From positions 1,364,001 through 1,428,000 of the forward strand of contig CAVYGO010000003.1 in the NCBI GenBank assembly GCA_963768085.1: a DNA stretch of 64,000 nt, read 5' to 3'. The notes under the pieces are model-generated. The model did not search any database, was not told where the DNA came from, and saw only the letters and a list, made by a program, of their open reading frames with translations. Every line of letters begins with the position of its first letter. Within the stretch, counting starts at the first letter, position 1. Position numbers and translations under genes: made by a program. This DNA comes from Pukyongia sp963768085. GTDB taxonomy: Bacteria; Bacteroidota; Bacteroidia; Flavobacteriales; Flavobacteriaceae. This document shows positions 17,228 through 27,200 of the stretch, in pieces.

Positions 17228-17905
17228 TTAGAATTCGGTGTCTAATTTAATATAATCCAGAAAATCACGGCGTACTTCGACCTCTTTAAATTTTCCACCG
17301 AATTCACTTGTAACTGTACTACTGTCGATATCGCGAATACCGCGTGAATTCACGCATAAGTGTTTTGCATCGATCACACAGGCCACGTCATCAGTTTGAA
17401 GGATGTGCTGTAATTCTTTAACAATCTGCATTGTTAGTCGCTCCTGTACCTGTGGACGTTTCGCGAAATAATCAACTATACGGTTCATTTTGGATAAACC
17501 CACAACGGTTCCGTTCGATATGTACGCAATATGAGCTTTTCCAACGATAGGTAACAAATGATGTTCGCAGGTTGAATACAAGCTAATATTCTTCTCTACC
17601 AGCATCTCCCCATACTTATATTTATTGTCGAAAGTAGATGCTTTTGGTTTTCGGTCCGGATGAAGACCACTAAATATTTCCTGAACAAACATTTTTGCAA
17701 CACGGGTTGGCGTACCTTTAAGGCTGTCATCTGTAAGATCAAGGCCTAAGGTCTCCATAATATTTCGCACGTCTTGCTTGATCTTCGCAATCTTCTCTAT
17801 ATCACTTAACTCAAAGGCATCAACCCGCAGCGGTGTATCGGTTGAAGTCCCCACATGGTCGTTGCCAAGGGCTTCAATTTCTCTGAGTTGTTTCTCCAAA
17901 TCCAT
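17228..17905 (-). CDS. folE: GTP cyclohydrolase I
   Basis: A 225-aa protein. FolE converts GTP to 7,8-dihydroneopterin triphosphate, the first step of folate and also of queuosine precursor synthesis (compare queE at 6.1 kb). The zinc site is complete: Cys and His in STCEHHLLPIVGKAHIAYI and the second Cys in HLCVNSRGI. PQVQERLT also matches. The N-terminal 35 residues are variable, as usual. It is the first gene of the minus-strand cluster, 31 nt before cysS. Confidence 0.97.
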   Translation of the reverse strand: MDLEKQLREIEALGNDHVGTSTDTPLRVDAFELSDIEKIAKIKQDVRNIMETLGLDLTDDSLKGTPTRVAKMFVQEIFSGLHPDRKPKASTFDNKYKYGEMLVEKNISLYSTCEHHLLPIVGKAHIAYISNGTVVGLSKMNRIVDYFAKRPQVQERLTMQIVKELQHILQTDDVACVIDAKHLCVNSRGIRDIDSSTVTSEFGGKFKEVEVRRDFLDYIKLDTEF

Positions 17906-17928
17906 ACATTAATTGTTTTTTCGAACTG

Positions 17929-17936
17929 CAAAGATA
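17929..17936 (-). promoter_or_regulatory. -7 promoter element of the folE-cysS-yidD-lgt unit
   Basis: On the minus strand TATCTTTG fits TAnnTTTG, 23 bases upstream of the folE ATG. No clear -33 TTG is seen. Confidence 0.5.
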
Positions 17937-18041
17937 GGTATTCGACTATTGCTATAAAAAAGCGAGTCTTAGTATTTTCACGTATTTAAAAGTACATTTT
18001 ACTAAAATTTTCTTAATTTTCGCGATTATACCCTTATCACC

Positions 18042-21000
18042 ATGAAAAAGAGATACCCTACAAATCTGCTTTTGCCTATTGCATTGCTATTATTCACGCT
18101 AAACATTAATGCTCAGGGCCCTGGATCACTCTTTGTTGATGCTGGCCCGGATGTAACGGCCGATTGTGCCGCTGGAGGTTGCGCCGATATCACGGCAACC
18201 TTCCTGCAAACTTTCGATACTTCCGGCTTGACCTATAGTGTTAACTCAATTCCTTATAATCCGCCTTTCGCCTTTAATGGTCTCGCAAATTCGTTAAACC
18301 CGAATATTGACGATGCCTGGTCGCCGGTTGATACTCTGCCCTTTGATTTTTGCTTTTTTGGCGACCTGGAAACCGAATTCCAGGTAGGATCTAATGGTGT
18401 GATCCGTTTTGATGTAGACCCGCTGGATACTACGAATGCATGGGCTTTTACTCAGGATTTGCCAAATAATACCAATCCCTCCCTGGGTGAAGCGAACGTC
18501 TTTACTCCGGTGCACGATATTGACCCTTCTGCCTCTACTTCCGAAGAAATAGGTTATGAAGTACTTGGGACTTTTCCCAATAGGGTATTGGTAGTCTCTT
18601 ACTATGAAGTACCTCTCTTCTCGGGATCTTGTAATGCGCTGCTAGCGACACATATGGCGGTATTTTATGAGTTTTCTAATGTCGTGGAGATCTATATTCA
18701 GGACAAGCCAACTTGTAATTCCTGGAATAGTGGAAATGCTGCAATAGGAATTCAGAATGACGCGGGTGATACTGCTTACGTACCACCAGGACGAAATACA
18801 TCAGATTCTCCCTGGACAACCAATAATGAAGCCTGGAGCTTTTCTCCTACAGGACCTCCAACCTATGTTTTTGGATGGTATGACAGTGTTGGAACTTTTA
18901 TTTCAAATAGCCCTACCATCAATGTTTGTGTCAGCGGAATCGAAACCTTTGAAGCCAGGGTCACCTGGACAAATACTTGCAACGGGGACGTGGTTACATT
19001 GTCCGACTTCGTTGATGTTATTCCAAATGCTCCATTTACGATCGACCTTGGTCCTGATGTTTCAACTTGTAATCAGAGCGATATCACTCTGGACGCAGAT
19101 CCTGGTATTCCAGGTCTTTCCTACGAATGGTTCGTTAATGCTGTATCCCAGGGGCCTTCAACAATAAATGATAACACCTTTACGGTTACGGCACCAAATT
19201 CAGCATTAGTTGCAGTTGAGGTTTTCGACCCTCTTGATCCAACCTGTATCACCGGTGACTCTATTCAAATAGATTTCCTGGTTCAACCTGCAGCGTTCCC
19301 AGCAGTGGACCTATTCCAGTGTGACGATGGTGTCAATATGGGGATTTTCGATCTAACCGTTAATGACGCAAACGTTCTTGGTGGACAGAATCCGGCACTA
19401 TTCAATATTACCTACCATAACTCATTACTCGATGCGAACACCGGGGCGAATCCAATAGCTGTACCAACGGCGTATATGATAGTGACACCACCTGTCGAAA
19501 CTATCTGGGTAAGAATTGAAGACCTTACGGCAACCTGCTTCGATGTAGACGAATTTCTTATTCAATTTCAACCTGCCACAGCGGGACCAATGACTGATAT
19601 TGTGACCTGCGATGATGATGCAAATGGTATCGTAACACTGGATCTGATAATTCTCAAGAATCCGGAAGCATTGAACGGGCAAAGCCCCGGATTGTATAGT
19701 GTATCATATCACCCAACCCAGGTAGATGCGGATGCTAATACAAATGCACACCCAAATCCATACGACGTTACCGCTCCTTCCGAAACTATATTTGTTCGTG
19801 TTGAAAATAATGCGACCACCAGTTGTTATGCAACAGATAGTTTTGTGGTGGATATTTTTGAATCACCACCTGTAACTATTCCAACTCCTTTGGAAGTGTG
19901 TGACGATCTGCCTAATGACGGTTTTGCTGATTTTGATCTTACTTCAAAAGACAATGAAATTACCGGGGGTAATCCTAATGCATCGGTTTCTTACCACTCT
20001 GATTTTGCTAGTGCCCAGGCCGGTACATTCCCTTTGGCGAGCCCGTTTACGAACACAATAGCAGGGTTTCAAACGGTGTACGCGCGTGTTGAAAACATTA
20101 ATAACCCGGATTGTTTTAATATCGTACCGCTCGATCTCCAGGTCAACGATTCTCCTGCCATCACGGATCCTATCACGGATTATTTCATATGCGACAATGA
20201 TGGAGATGGGATAGAGGTCTTTGATCTAACGAGCAAGGATGCTGAGATATTGAACATTTTGGTCAATGTGACCTTGAGTTATCATTTGAGTCAGCCTGAG
20301 GCGCTCAGTGGAGCCAATCCTATTATACCTGCCAATGCTTATGGCAGTGGTGGCGAGGTTATTTGGGTACGTGGGGAGAACACGGCGGGTTGTGTTACTG
20401 TGGGGAGTTTTGGACTTATTTTAGGGATGGTTCCTACCTATGTTGAAGTTCCTGTTTTCGAGCAGTGTGATAATGATGGTGATGGTTTTGAGGATTTTGA
20501 TCTCAACAGTCAGAATGCGACCATTGTCGATGGTAATTTAGATTTGAGTGTGAGTTATCATCCTACCCAGGTTGATGCTGATGCCAACACCAATCCTTTG
20601 GCTATTCCTTATACCAGTGCGGGCGGTGAGACGATCTTTGTACGGGTGGAAGATAATATTACGGGTTGTTACGGTAGTTTCACCATGGATCTGGTGGTAT
20701 TGCTGGCTCCTGAGATCTTTGTTCCTGATCCCCTTACTTACTGCGATGATGACAACGATGGTTTTGGGGAGTTTACCCTGACGGATGCCGATGAGGATGT
20801 TGTCAATGGGAACCCTTCGGGGAATTTGGTGGTCAGTTACCACGAGACCCTGGCCGATGCTCAGAACGGGGTCAACCCGCTTTCGAGTCCGTATGCCAAT
20901 GTGGATCCGTTTCTACAGACGATCTATGTACGTCTTGTTGACATTGCCACGGGTTGTTATTCGACCACGACCTTACTATTAATTGTACAGGATTCTCCGC

Positions 21001-24000
21001 TGATAGGTGATCCGCAGCCACTGGTGGTTTGTGATGATGACGGGGATGGATTTACCTTGTTCGATCTCACCCAGGTGGAGCCGGAGGTATTAGGTTCTTT
21101 GAATCCTGCCGATTACACCTTTGCTTATTTTGAGGATGTGGGCTTGAGTATTCCGATTGTCAACACAACGGCGTACCCGAACCTGAGCAATCCTCAGACG
21201 ATCTATATTGTGGTTGAGGACATCAGCAATGGTTGTCAGGGAGAGACGACCCTGGAGTTGCAGGTGAACCTGCCACCGGTATTAACGGCTCCGACTCCTT
21301 TGGAGCTTTGTGATGTGAACAATCCCGGTGATGAGATGGAGGCTTTTGATCTGGAGAGTAAGACCTTTGAGATCACGGGCGGCAATCCTGAGATAATCAT
21401 CACCTATCACGAGACCCAGGGGGATGCCGATGCGGGCACCAACGCATTAAGCAGTCCATATATCAATTTGGTTCCCCAGCCTCAGACGATCTACATACGC
21501 GGGGAGGGTGCCACTACGGGTTGTATTGTCAGCCAGGGGTTCACCTTAGACCTGGTTGTAAATCCGGTGCCGAGTCCTGTGACTCCGACGCCACTGGAGG
21601 TCTGTGATTTGGACAATGACGGTTTTGCACTTTTCGATCTGGTGAGTAAGGATGTGGAGATTGCCGGCGGTGAGCTGGTGGTGATCACCTATCATGAGAC
21701 TTTGGCGGACGCCGATGCGGGTATTTTTGCCCTGGCGAGTCCGTATCAAAATATAGTATCGGGTAGCCAGACGGTGTATGCCCGTGCGACCTATGCACCT
21801 ATTAACCCGCCCCCTTTCAATACGGGATGTTACCGTGTGGTTGAGTTGGATCTTATTGCGGTTCCCACCCCGGTGGTACCTTTGATCCTGGATCCACTGG
21901 TGATCTGTGATCCTGAGGGCGATGGGGTGGAGATATTTGATCTCACGCTTCAGGACGCAGTGGTCTTAGGGTCCCAGAATCCTGGTGAGCATACGATCAC
22001 CTATCACGAGGCATTATCGGATGCCCAGGCGGGTACTCCGTTTATTGGTACTCCGACAGCCTATCAGAATTTGAGTAATCCTCAGACGATCTGGGTACGT
22101 TTAGAGAACAACACCAGTGGATGTTTTGCTATTACTTCATTTGAATTGCAGGCTCCTGAGGGTCCTGGGGTAACCCAGCCGACACCTTTGAGTGTTTGTG
22201 ATGATGTGGGGTCGGCCAATGATGGGTTTACGATTTTTGATTTAACGACTAAGAACCCGGAGATTACCGGCGGAGCTTTAGGGGTGGGGGTTCAGTATTA
22301 TGAGACCCTTTCGGATGCTCAGGCGAACACCAATGTGATCGATCCTGATACGGCCTATCAGAACATCACCAATCCCCAGACGCTTTTTGTACGGGTTACC
22401 GATGGCAACACGGGTTGTGTGGATACCACAGTGACCTTAACCCTTCGTGTGAGTTCGAATCCGGAGCCTGGAACCCCTGATGGGTTGGCCTTATGTGATG
22501 TGAATGATCCGGGTGATGGCACGGAGGTCTTTGATCTGACCCAGGCGGCACTTCAGATCACCGGTGGCAGTCCCTGGGATCTGAGCTATCATGAGAGTTA
22601 TGATGATGCCTTTGGTGCTATCAACGCTATAGTGGATCCTACGATGTACCCAAATACGAGTAATCCTCAGACGATCTATGTACGGGTAGAGAACAATACG
22701 ATCCCTGAAGGTTGTTTTGAGATCGTGGAGTTGGAGCTTATTGTCAATGGGTTACCGGATGCTACGGCGGTGATTGGTCCGTATATTTTATGCGAGGTCC
22801 CTTCGGATGGTTTTGGACTTTTTGATCTGACCACCAAGATAGGAGAGATTTTAAACGGTCAGGACCCTGGGATCTTCCAGGTAAGTTTCTATGAGAGTCA
22901 GGCGGAGGCCGATGCGCAGCTCAATCCTATATTAAATACGACGGCCTATCCCAACCAGACGAATCCTCAGACGATCTATGTCGGGATCTTAAATGGTGAC
23001 ACGGGATGTTATATAGCGGCCCAGAGTTTTGAGATCGAGGAGCGTGAGGGAGCTGTGGCCAATACGGTGGAGCCTTATGTGATCTGCGATAATTTGGATG
23101 CCAATGACGGGATAGGGGAGTTTGTTTTAGATGGCAGTACCCCGGAGAGTCAGGCGGTTATCGATGGGATCTTAGGGACCCAGGATCCGGCTATTTACTT
23201 GCTTAGTTTCCATGGTACCCTGGAAGATGCAGAAAACAACATCAATGCACTGGGGAGTCCATTTACCAATACGATCAATCCACAGGTGATCTACGCTCGT
23301 GTGGAGAACGATGGTACGGACTGTTATGATATTACGGAGTTGATTTTAAAGGTGGAGGAGTTACCCGAGGTACTATTAGCGGAGAGTTACCGTTTGTGTG
23401 TGGATGCCAATGGCAATCCGATCCCTGAGGAAGAGGGAGCGATCTCTCCCCCTGTGATCGACACGGGTCTGGACGGATCCCTTTATAGTTTTGAGTGGTA
23501 TATCGATGGGGTGATCCAGTTAGGACAGACCGATCCATCGATAGTCGCCTTAAGTGGCGGAGTTTATAGTGTTATTGTGACCGAGATCGACAGTGGCTGT
23601 AGTACCGAGGCCACCACTACGGTGACCATATCATCGCCACCGCTGGTCTATGACGCCCAGGTGGTTACCCAGGCTTTTGCCAGTGATCACGCTATACAGG
23701 CCACGGCAGAGGGATCGGGGACATACATCTTCCAGTTGGACGATGGTCCTTTCCAGTCTCAAGGGGTGTTTACACGGGTGGATCCGGGGCTACACCTGGT
23801 GACCATCAAGGATGAGAACGGTTGTGGTAGTGTGACCATCGAGGTAAGTATCATTGATTACCCTCGCTTTGTGACCCCGAATCAGGATGGGTATCACGAC
23901 ACGTGGAACATCATCGGGATCGCCGGAGGTGACCCTACGGCAAAAATTTATATATTTGACAGATTTGGAAAGTTGTTGAAACAACTCAGTCCGCTTGGCG

Positions 24001-24122
24001 AAGGCTGGGATGGGAACTATAACGGGAATCCGATGCCATCGAGTGATTACTGGTTCGTAGTGGAATACACCGAAGAAGAAACCCGAAAAGAGTTTAAAGG
24101 ACACTTTACCCTAAAACGATAA
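18042..24122 (+). CDS. giant secreted repeat protein, T9SS type B sorting domain (copy 1)
   Basis: A 2026-aa protein with a signal peptide (cleavage near NINAQ). Residues 25-275 resemble a nidogen-like head (VGSNGVIRFDV, AAIGIQNDAG). An Ig/PKD-like unit follows (about 330-420). Then come about 14 repeats of roughly 90 aa with the pattern CDxxxDGFxxFDL, ITGGNP, YHETxxDA, PQTIYVRVEN, TGC. After one more Ig-like part, the C-terminus (YPRFVTPNQDGYHDTWNI to the end) is the gliding-motility/CHU_C sorting domain, so the protein should be exported by T9SS and displayed on the surface. The last 1327 residues, from residue 700, are almost identical to the next gene. The ligand is unknown; an adhesin is likely. 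A terminator follows. Confidence 0.93.
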   Translation: MKKRYPTNLLLPIALLLFTLNINAQGPGSLFVDAGPDVTADCAAGGCADITATFLQTFDTSGLTYSVNSIPYNPPFAFNGLANSLNPNIDDAWSPVDTLPFDFCFFGDLETEFQVGSNGVIRFDVDPLDTTNAWAFTQDLPNNTNPSLGEANVFTPVHDIDPSASTSEEIGYEVLGTFPNRVLVVSYYEVPLFSGSCNALLATHMAVFYEFSNVVEIYIQDKPTCNSWNSGNAAIGIQNDAGDTAYVPPGRNTSDSPWTTNNEAWSFSPTGPPTYVFGWYDSVGTFISNSPTINVCVSGIETFEARVTWTNTCNGDVVTLSDFVDVIPNAPFTIDLGPDVSTCNQSDITLDADPGIPGLSYEWFVNAVSQGPSTINDNTFTVTAPNSALVAVEVFDPLDPTCITGDSIQIDFLVQPAAFPAVDLFQCDDGVNMGIFDLTVNDANVLGGQNPALFNITYHNSLLDANTGANPIAVPTAYMIVTPPVETIWVRIEDLTATCFDVDEFLIQFQPATAGPMTDIVTCDDDANGIVTLDLIILKNPEALNGQSPGLYSVSYHPTQVDADANTNAHPNPYDVTAPSETIFVRVENNATTSCYATDSFVVDIFESPPVTIPTPLEVCDDLPNDGFADFDLTSKDNEITGGNPNASVSYHSDFASAQAGTFPLASPFTNTIAGFQTVYARVENINNPDCFNIVPLDLQVNDSPAITDPITDYFICDNDGDGIEVFDLTSKDAEILNILVNVTLSYHLSQPEALSGANPIIPANAYGSGGEVIWVRGENTAGCVTVGSFGLILGMVPTYVEVPVFEQCDNDGDGFEDFDLNSQNATIVDGNLDLSVSYHPTQVDADANTNPLAIPYTSAGGETIFVRVEDNITGCYGSFTMDLVVLLAPEIFVPDPLTYCDDDNDGFGEFTLTDADEDVVNGNPSGNLVVSYHETLADAQNGVNPLSSPYANVDPFLQTIYVRLVDIATGCYSTTTLLLIVQDSPLIGDPQPLVVCDDDGDGFTLFDLTQVEPEVLGSLNPADYTFAYFEDVGLSIPIVNTTAYPNLSNPQTIYIVVEDISNGCQGETTLELQVNLPPVLTAPTPLELCDVNNPGDEMEAFDLESKTFEITGGNPEIIITYHETQGDADAGTNALSSPYINLVPQPQTIYIRGEGATTGCIVSQGFTLDLVVNPVPSPVTPTPLEVCDLDNDGFALFDLVSKDVEIAGGELVVITYHETLADADAGIFALASPYQNIVSGSQTVYARATYAPINPPPFNTGCYRVVELDLIAVPTPVVPLILDPLVICDPEGDGVEIFDLTLQDAVVLGSQNPGEHTITYHEALSDAQAGTPFIGTPTAYQNLSNPQTIWVRLENNTSGCFAITSFELQAPEGPGVTQPTPLSVCDDVGSANDGFTIFDLTTKNPEITGGALGVGVQYYETLSDAQANTNVIDPDTAYQNITNPQTLFVRVTDGNTGCVDTTVTLTLRVSSNPEPGTPDGLALCDVNDPGDGTEVFDLTQAALQITGGSPWDLSYHESYDDAFGAINAIVDPTMYPNTSNPQTIYVRVENNTIPEGCFEIVELELIVNGLPDATAVIGPYILCEVPSDGFGLFDLTTKIGEILNGQDPGIFQVSFYESQAEADAQLNPILNTTAYPNQTNPQTIYVGILNGDTGCYIAAQSFEIEEREGAVANTVEPYVICDNLDANDGIGEFVLDGSTPESQAVIDGILGTQDPAIYLLSFHGTLEDAENNINALGSPFTNTINPQVIYARVENDGTDCYDITELILKVEELPEVLLAESYRLCVDANGNPIPEEEGAISPPVIDTGLDGSLYSFEWYIDGVIQLGQTDPSIVALSGGVYSVIVTEIDSGCSTEATTTVTISSPPLVYDAQVVTQAFASDHAIQATAEGSGTYIFQLDDGPFQSQGVFTRVDPGLHLVTIKDENGCGSVTIEVSIIDYPRFVTPNQDGYHDTWNIIGIAGGDPTAKIYIFDRFGKLLKQLSPLGEGWDGNYNGNPMPSSDYWFVVEYTEEETRKEFKGHFTLKR

Positions 24123-24140
24123 AAAACCATACCAACCATA
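20139..24140 (+). repeat. 4.0-kb direct repeat, copy A
   Basis: By my reading it matches 26010-30011 at a constant offset of 5871 bases with no indel and only about a dozen substitutions, nearly all synonymous. It begins at a repeat-unit boundary inside the coding region and ends 18 bases after the stop codon. Confidence 0.95.
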
Positions 24141-24146
24141 AATGTA

Positions 24147-24176
24147 AAAGCCACTCATCAGAGTGGCTTTTTTTTA
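24147..24176 (+). terminator. terminator after giant gene copy 1
   Basis: AAAAGCCACTC pairs with GAGTGGCTTTT around the loop ATCA and is followed by a long T-run. The loop is the reverse complement of that in the terminator after copy 2. Confidence 0.88.
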
Positions 24177-24290
24177 ACTATTGATTGTAAGAAGTTCCTT
24201 TCATCTAAGAAATTGTCATTAACAACCAATTTTTCTGATAATTAGAAAATTATCCCTTATTTTCATGGCGATATTCGATAAAAAATAAGC

Positions 24291-27200
24291 GTGAAAAAAT
24301 TATTCCTCCTAGTATTTTTACTTATAAACATGGTTGTTTTAGCCCAACCAGTTACACTTTTTGAACAGTTTAACGGGCGTTATGATTTTACTGCTTTCGG
24401 GAATACCTTGAATACAGGCCCGAATTCCTGTAATATTCTTACCCAAAGCAGTGCGGATTTTACCATGCCGGCCGGAGGAACTCTTATTGCGGCTAAATTA
24501 TATTGGGCTGGTTCCGGGCCCGGGGATTTTGATGTAGAATTAAACGGAAGTTCCGTCACGGCACAACGAACTTTTGGCATCAATTTTAATGGTCTCGACT
24601 TCTTTGCCGCTTATGCCGATGTTACCAATATCGTAAACCTAAATGGTAACGGTACTTATACGCTAGCCGAACTTGATCTTACCGCCGTAATACCTGCGTA
24701 TTGTGGAAATGCTACGGATTTTGGTGGTTGGTCTGTGATTATAATATTTGAAGAACCGAGCTTATTACTCAATCAAATTAGTCTTTTCGATGGTCTTGAA
24801 TTTGTTTCATCAACAAGTCCAACACTCGACATTACACTAACTAATATTGATGTGGCCACAGATGATCTGGCTAAAATTGGATTTTTGGCTTGGGAAGGTG
24901 ATGCGGCATTAGCCGTAAACGAAAGCTTGATAATCAATGGTACATTGATTGATAATCCACCTTTAAACCCAGGGAATAACGCCTTCAATGGCACTAATAG
25001 TTATACGAATTCACCCGATTTGTATAATATGGACCTGGATTTTTATTTTCTTGAGAATATCGTTATGCCGGGAGATACCATGATCCCTATCAGCTTGACT
25101 TCAGGACAGGACTTTGTAATGATCAACAATATCATTACGAATGTAAATTCTGAAATTCCTGATGCAACTATCGTGATTGATGACCTTGGAGTCCTTTGCG
25201 CAAACAATAACATTGAAGTTGATTATACTGTTTTTAATATAAACAGTACGGCGCCACTTCCAGCGAATACACCTATTGCCTTTTATGCTGATGCAGTATT
25301 ATTGGGACAAACACAAACCTTTACTGAAATCCCTATCGATGGCTCCGAATCAGGTACCATTACCTTAAATATACCAGTAGGTACTCCAATTCTTTTTGAC
25401 CTAATTGCCGTTGTGGATGATGATGGCACAGGGATGGGTATCGTGAATGAAACGGACGAGACAAATAATGAGTTCATTCTTCCAGTGGATCTCAATCTTT
25501 TAGCCCTTCCGTTAGGTCCCGATATCGATAGCTGTGTTGGTGAAACCGTTTTATTGGATACGGGTATTAATAATCCGTTGTGGTCTTTTCAATGGTTTCT
25601 GAATAATGTTCTTATTCCGGGAGCTACTGGACCATCCCTGCCTGTTACTGCTGCAGGATTATACAGGGTGGATGCATTTGAAGGAATTTGCTTTGTAAGT
25701 GATGAGATTAATGTCACCTTTAATCCAAACCCGGTTGCTGTTGTCCCTACCGATCTTGAACTCTGTGACGATTTACCCAATGACGGATTTGGCATTTTCG
25801 ATCTTACTACTAAGGACGCAGAAATAATAAACGGACAAGCAAATACATTCGTCGAGTATTATTTAACTCAAGCAGATGCCCAAGCAGGAGTGACGCCAAT
25901 CGCGAATCCAACCACCTTTGCGAATACAGTTATGGGTTTCCAGACCGTATGGGCAAGACTTGAGAGTACCGATCCGGGTAATTGCTACGACGTAGTTCCA
26001 TTGAACTTACAGGTCAACGATTCTCCTGCCATCACGGATCCTATCACGGATTATTTCATATGCGACAATGATGGAGATGGGATAGAGGTCTTTGATCTAA
26101 CGAGCAAGGATGCTGAGATATTGAACATTTTGGTCAATGTGACCTTGAGTTATCATTTGAGTCAGCCTGAGGCGCTCAGTGGAGCCAATCCTATTATACC
26201 TGCCAATGCTTATGGCAGTGGTGGCGAGGTTATTTGGGTACGTGGGGAGAACACGGCGGGTTGTGTTACTGTGGGGAGTTTTGGACTTATTTTAGGGATG
26301 GTTCCTACCTATGTTGAAGTTCCTGTTTTCGAGCAGTGTGATAATGATGGTGATGGTTTTGAGGATTTTGATCTCAACAGTCAGAATGCGACCATTGTCG
26401 ATGGTAATTTAGATTTGAGTGTGAGTTATCACCCTACCCAGGTTGATGCTGATGCCAACACCAATCCTTTGGCTATTCCTTATACCAGTGCGGGCGGTGA
26501 GACGATCTTTGTACGGGTGGAAGATAATATTACGGGTTGTTACGGTAGTTTCACCATGGATCTGGTGGTATTGCTGGCTCCTGAGATCTTTGTTCCTGAT
26601 CCCCTTACTTACTGCGATGATGACAACGATGGTTTTGGGGAGTTTACCCTGACGGATGCCGATGAGGATGTTGTCAATGGGAACCCTTCGGGGAATTTGG
26701 TGGTCAGTTACCACGAGACCCTGGCCGATGCTCAGAACGGGGTCAACCCGCTTTCGAGTCCGTATGCCAATGTGGATCCGTTTCTACAGACGATCTATGT
26801 ACGTCTTGTTGACATTGCCACGGGTTGTTATTCGACCACGACCTTACTATTAATTGTACAGGATTCTCCGCTGATAGGTGATCCGCAGCCACTGGTGGTT
26901 TGTGATGATGACGGGGATGGATTTACCTTGTTCGATCTCACCCAGGTGGAGCCGGAGGTATTAGGTTCTTTGAATCCTGCCGATTACACCTTTGCTTATT
27001 TTGAGGATGTGGGCTTGAGTATTCCGATTGTCAACACAACGGCGTACCCGAACCTGAGCAATCCTCAGACGATCTATATTGTGGTTGAGGACATCAGCAA
27101 TGGTTGTCAGGGAGAGACGACCCTGGAGTTGCAGGTGAACCTGCCACCGGTATTAACGGCTCCGACTCCTTTGGAGCTTTGTGATGTGAACAATCCCGGT

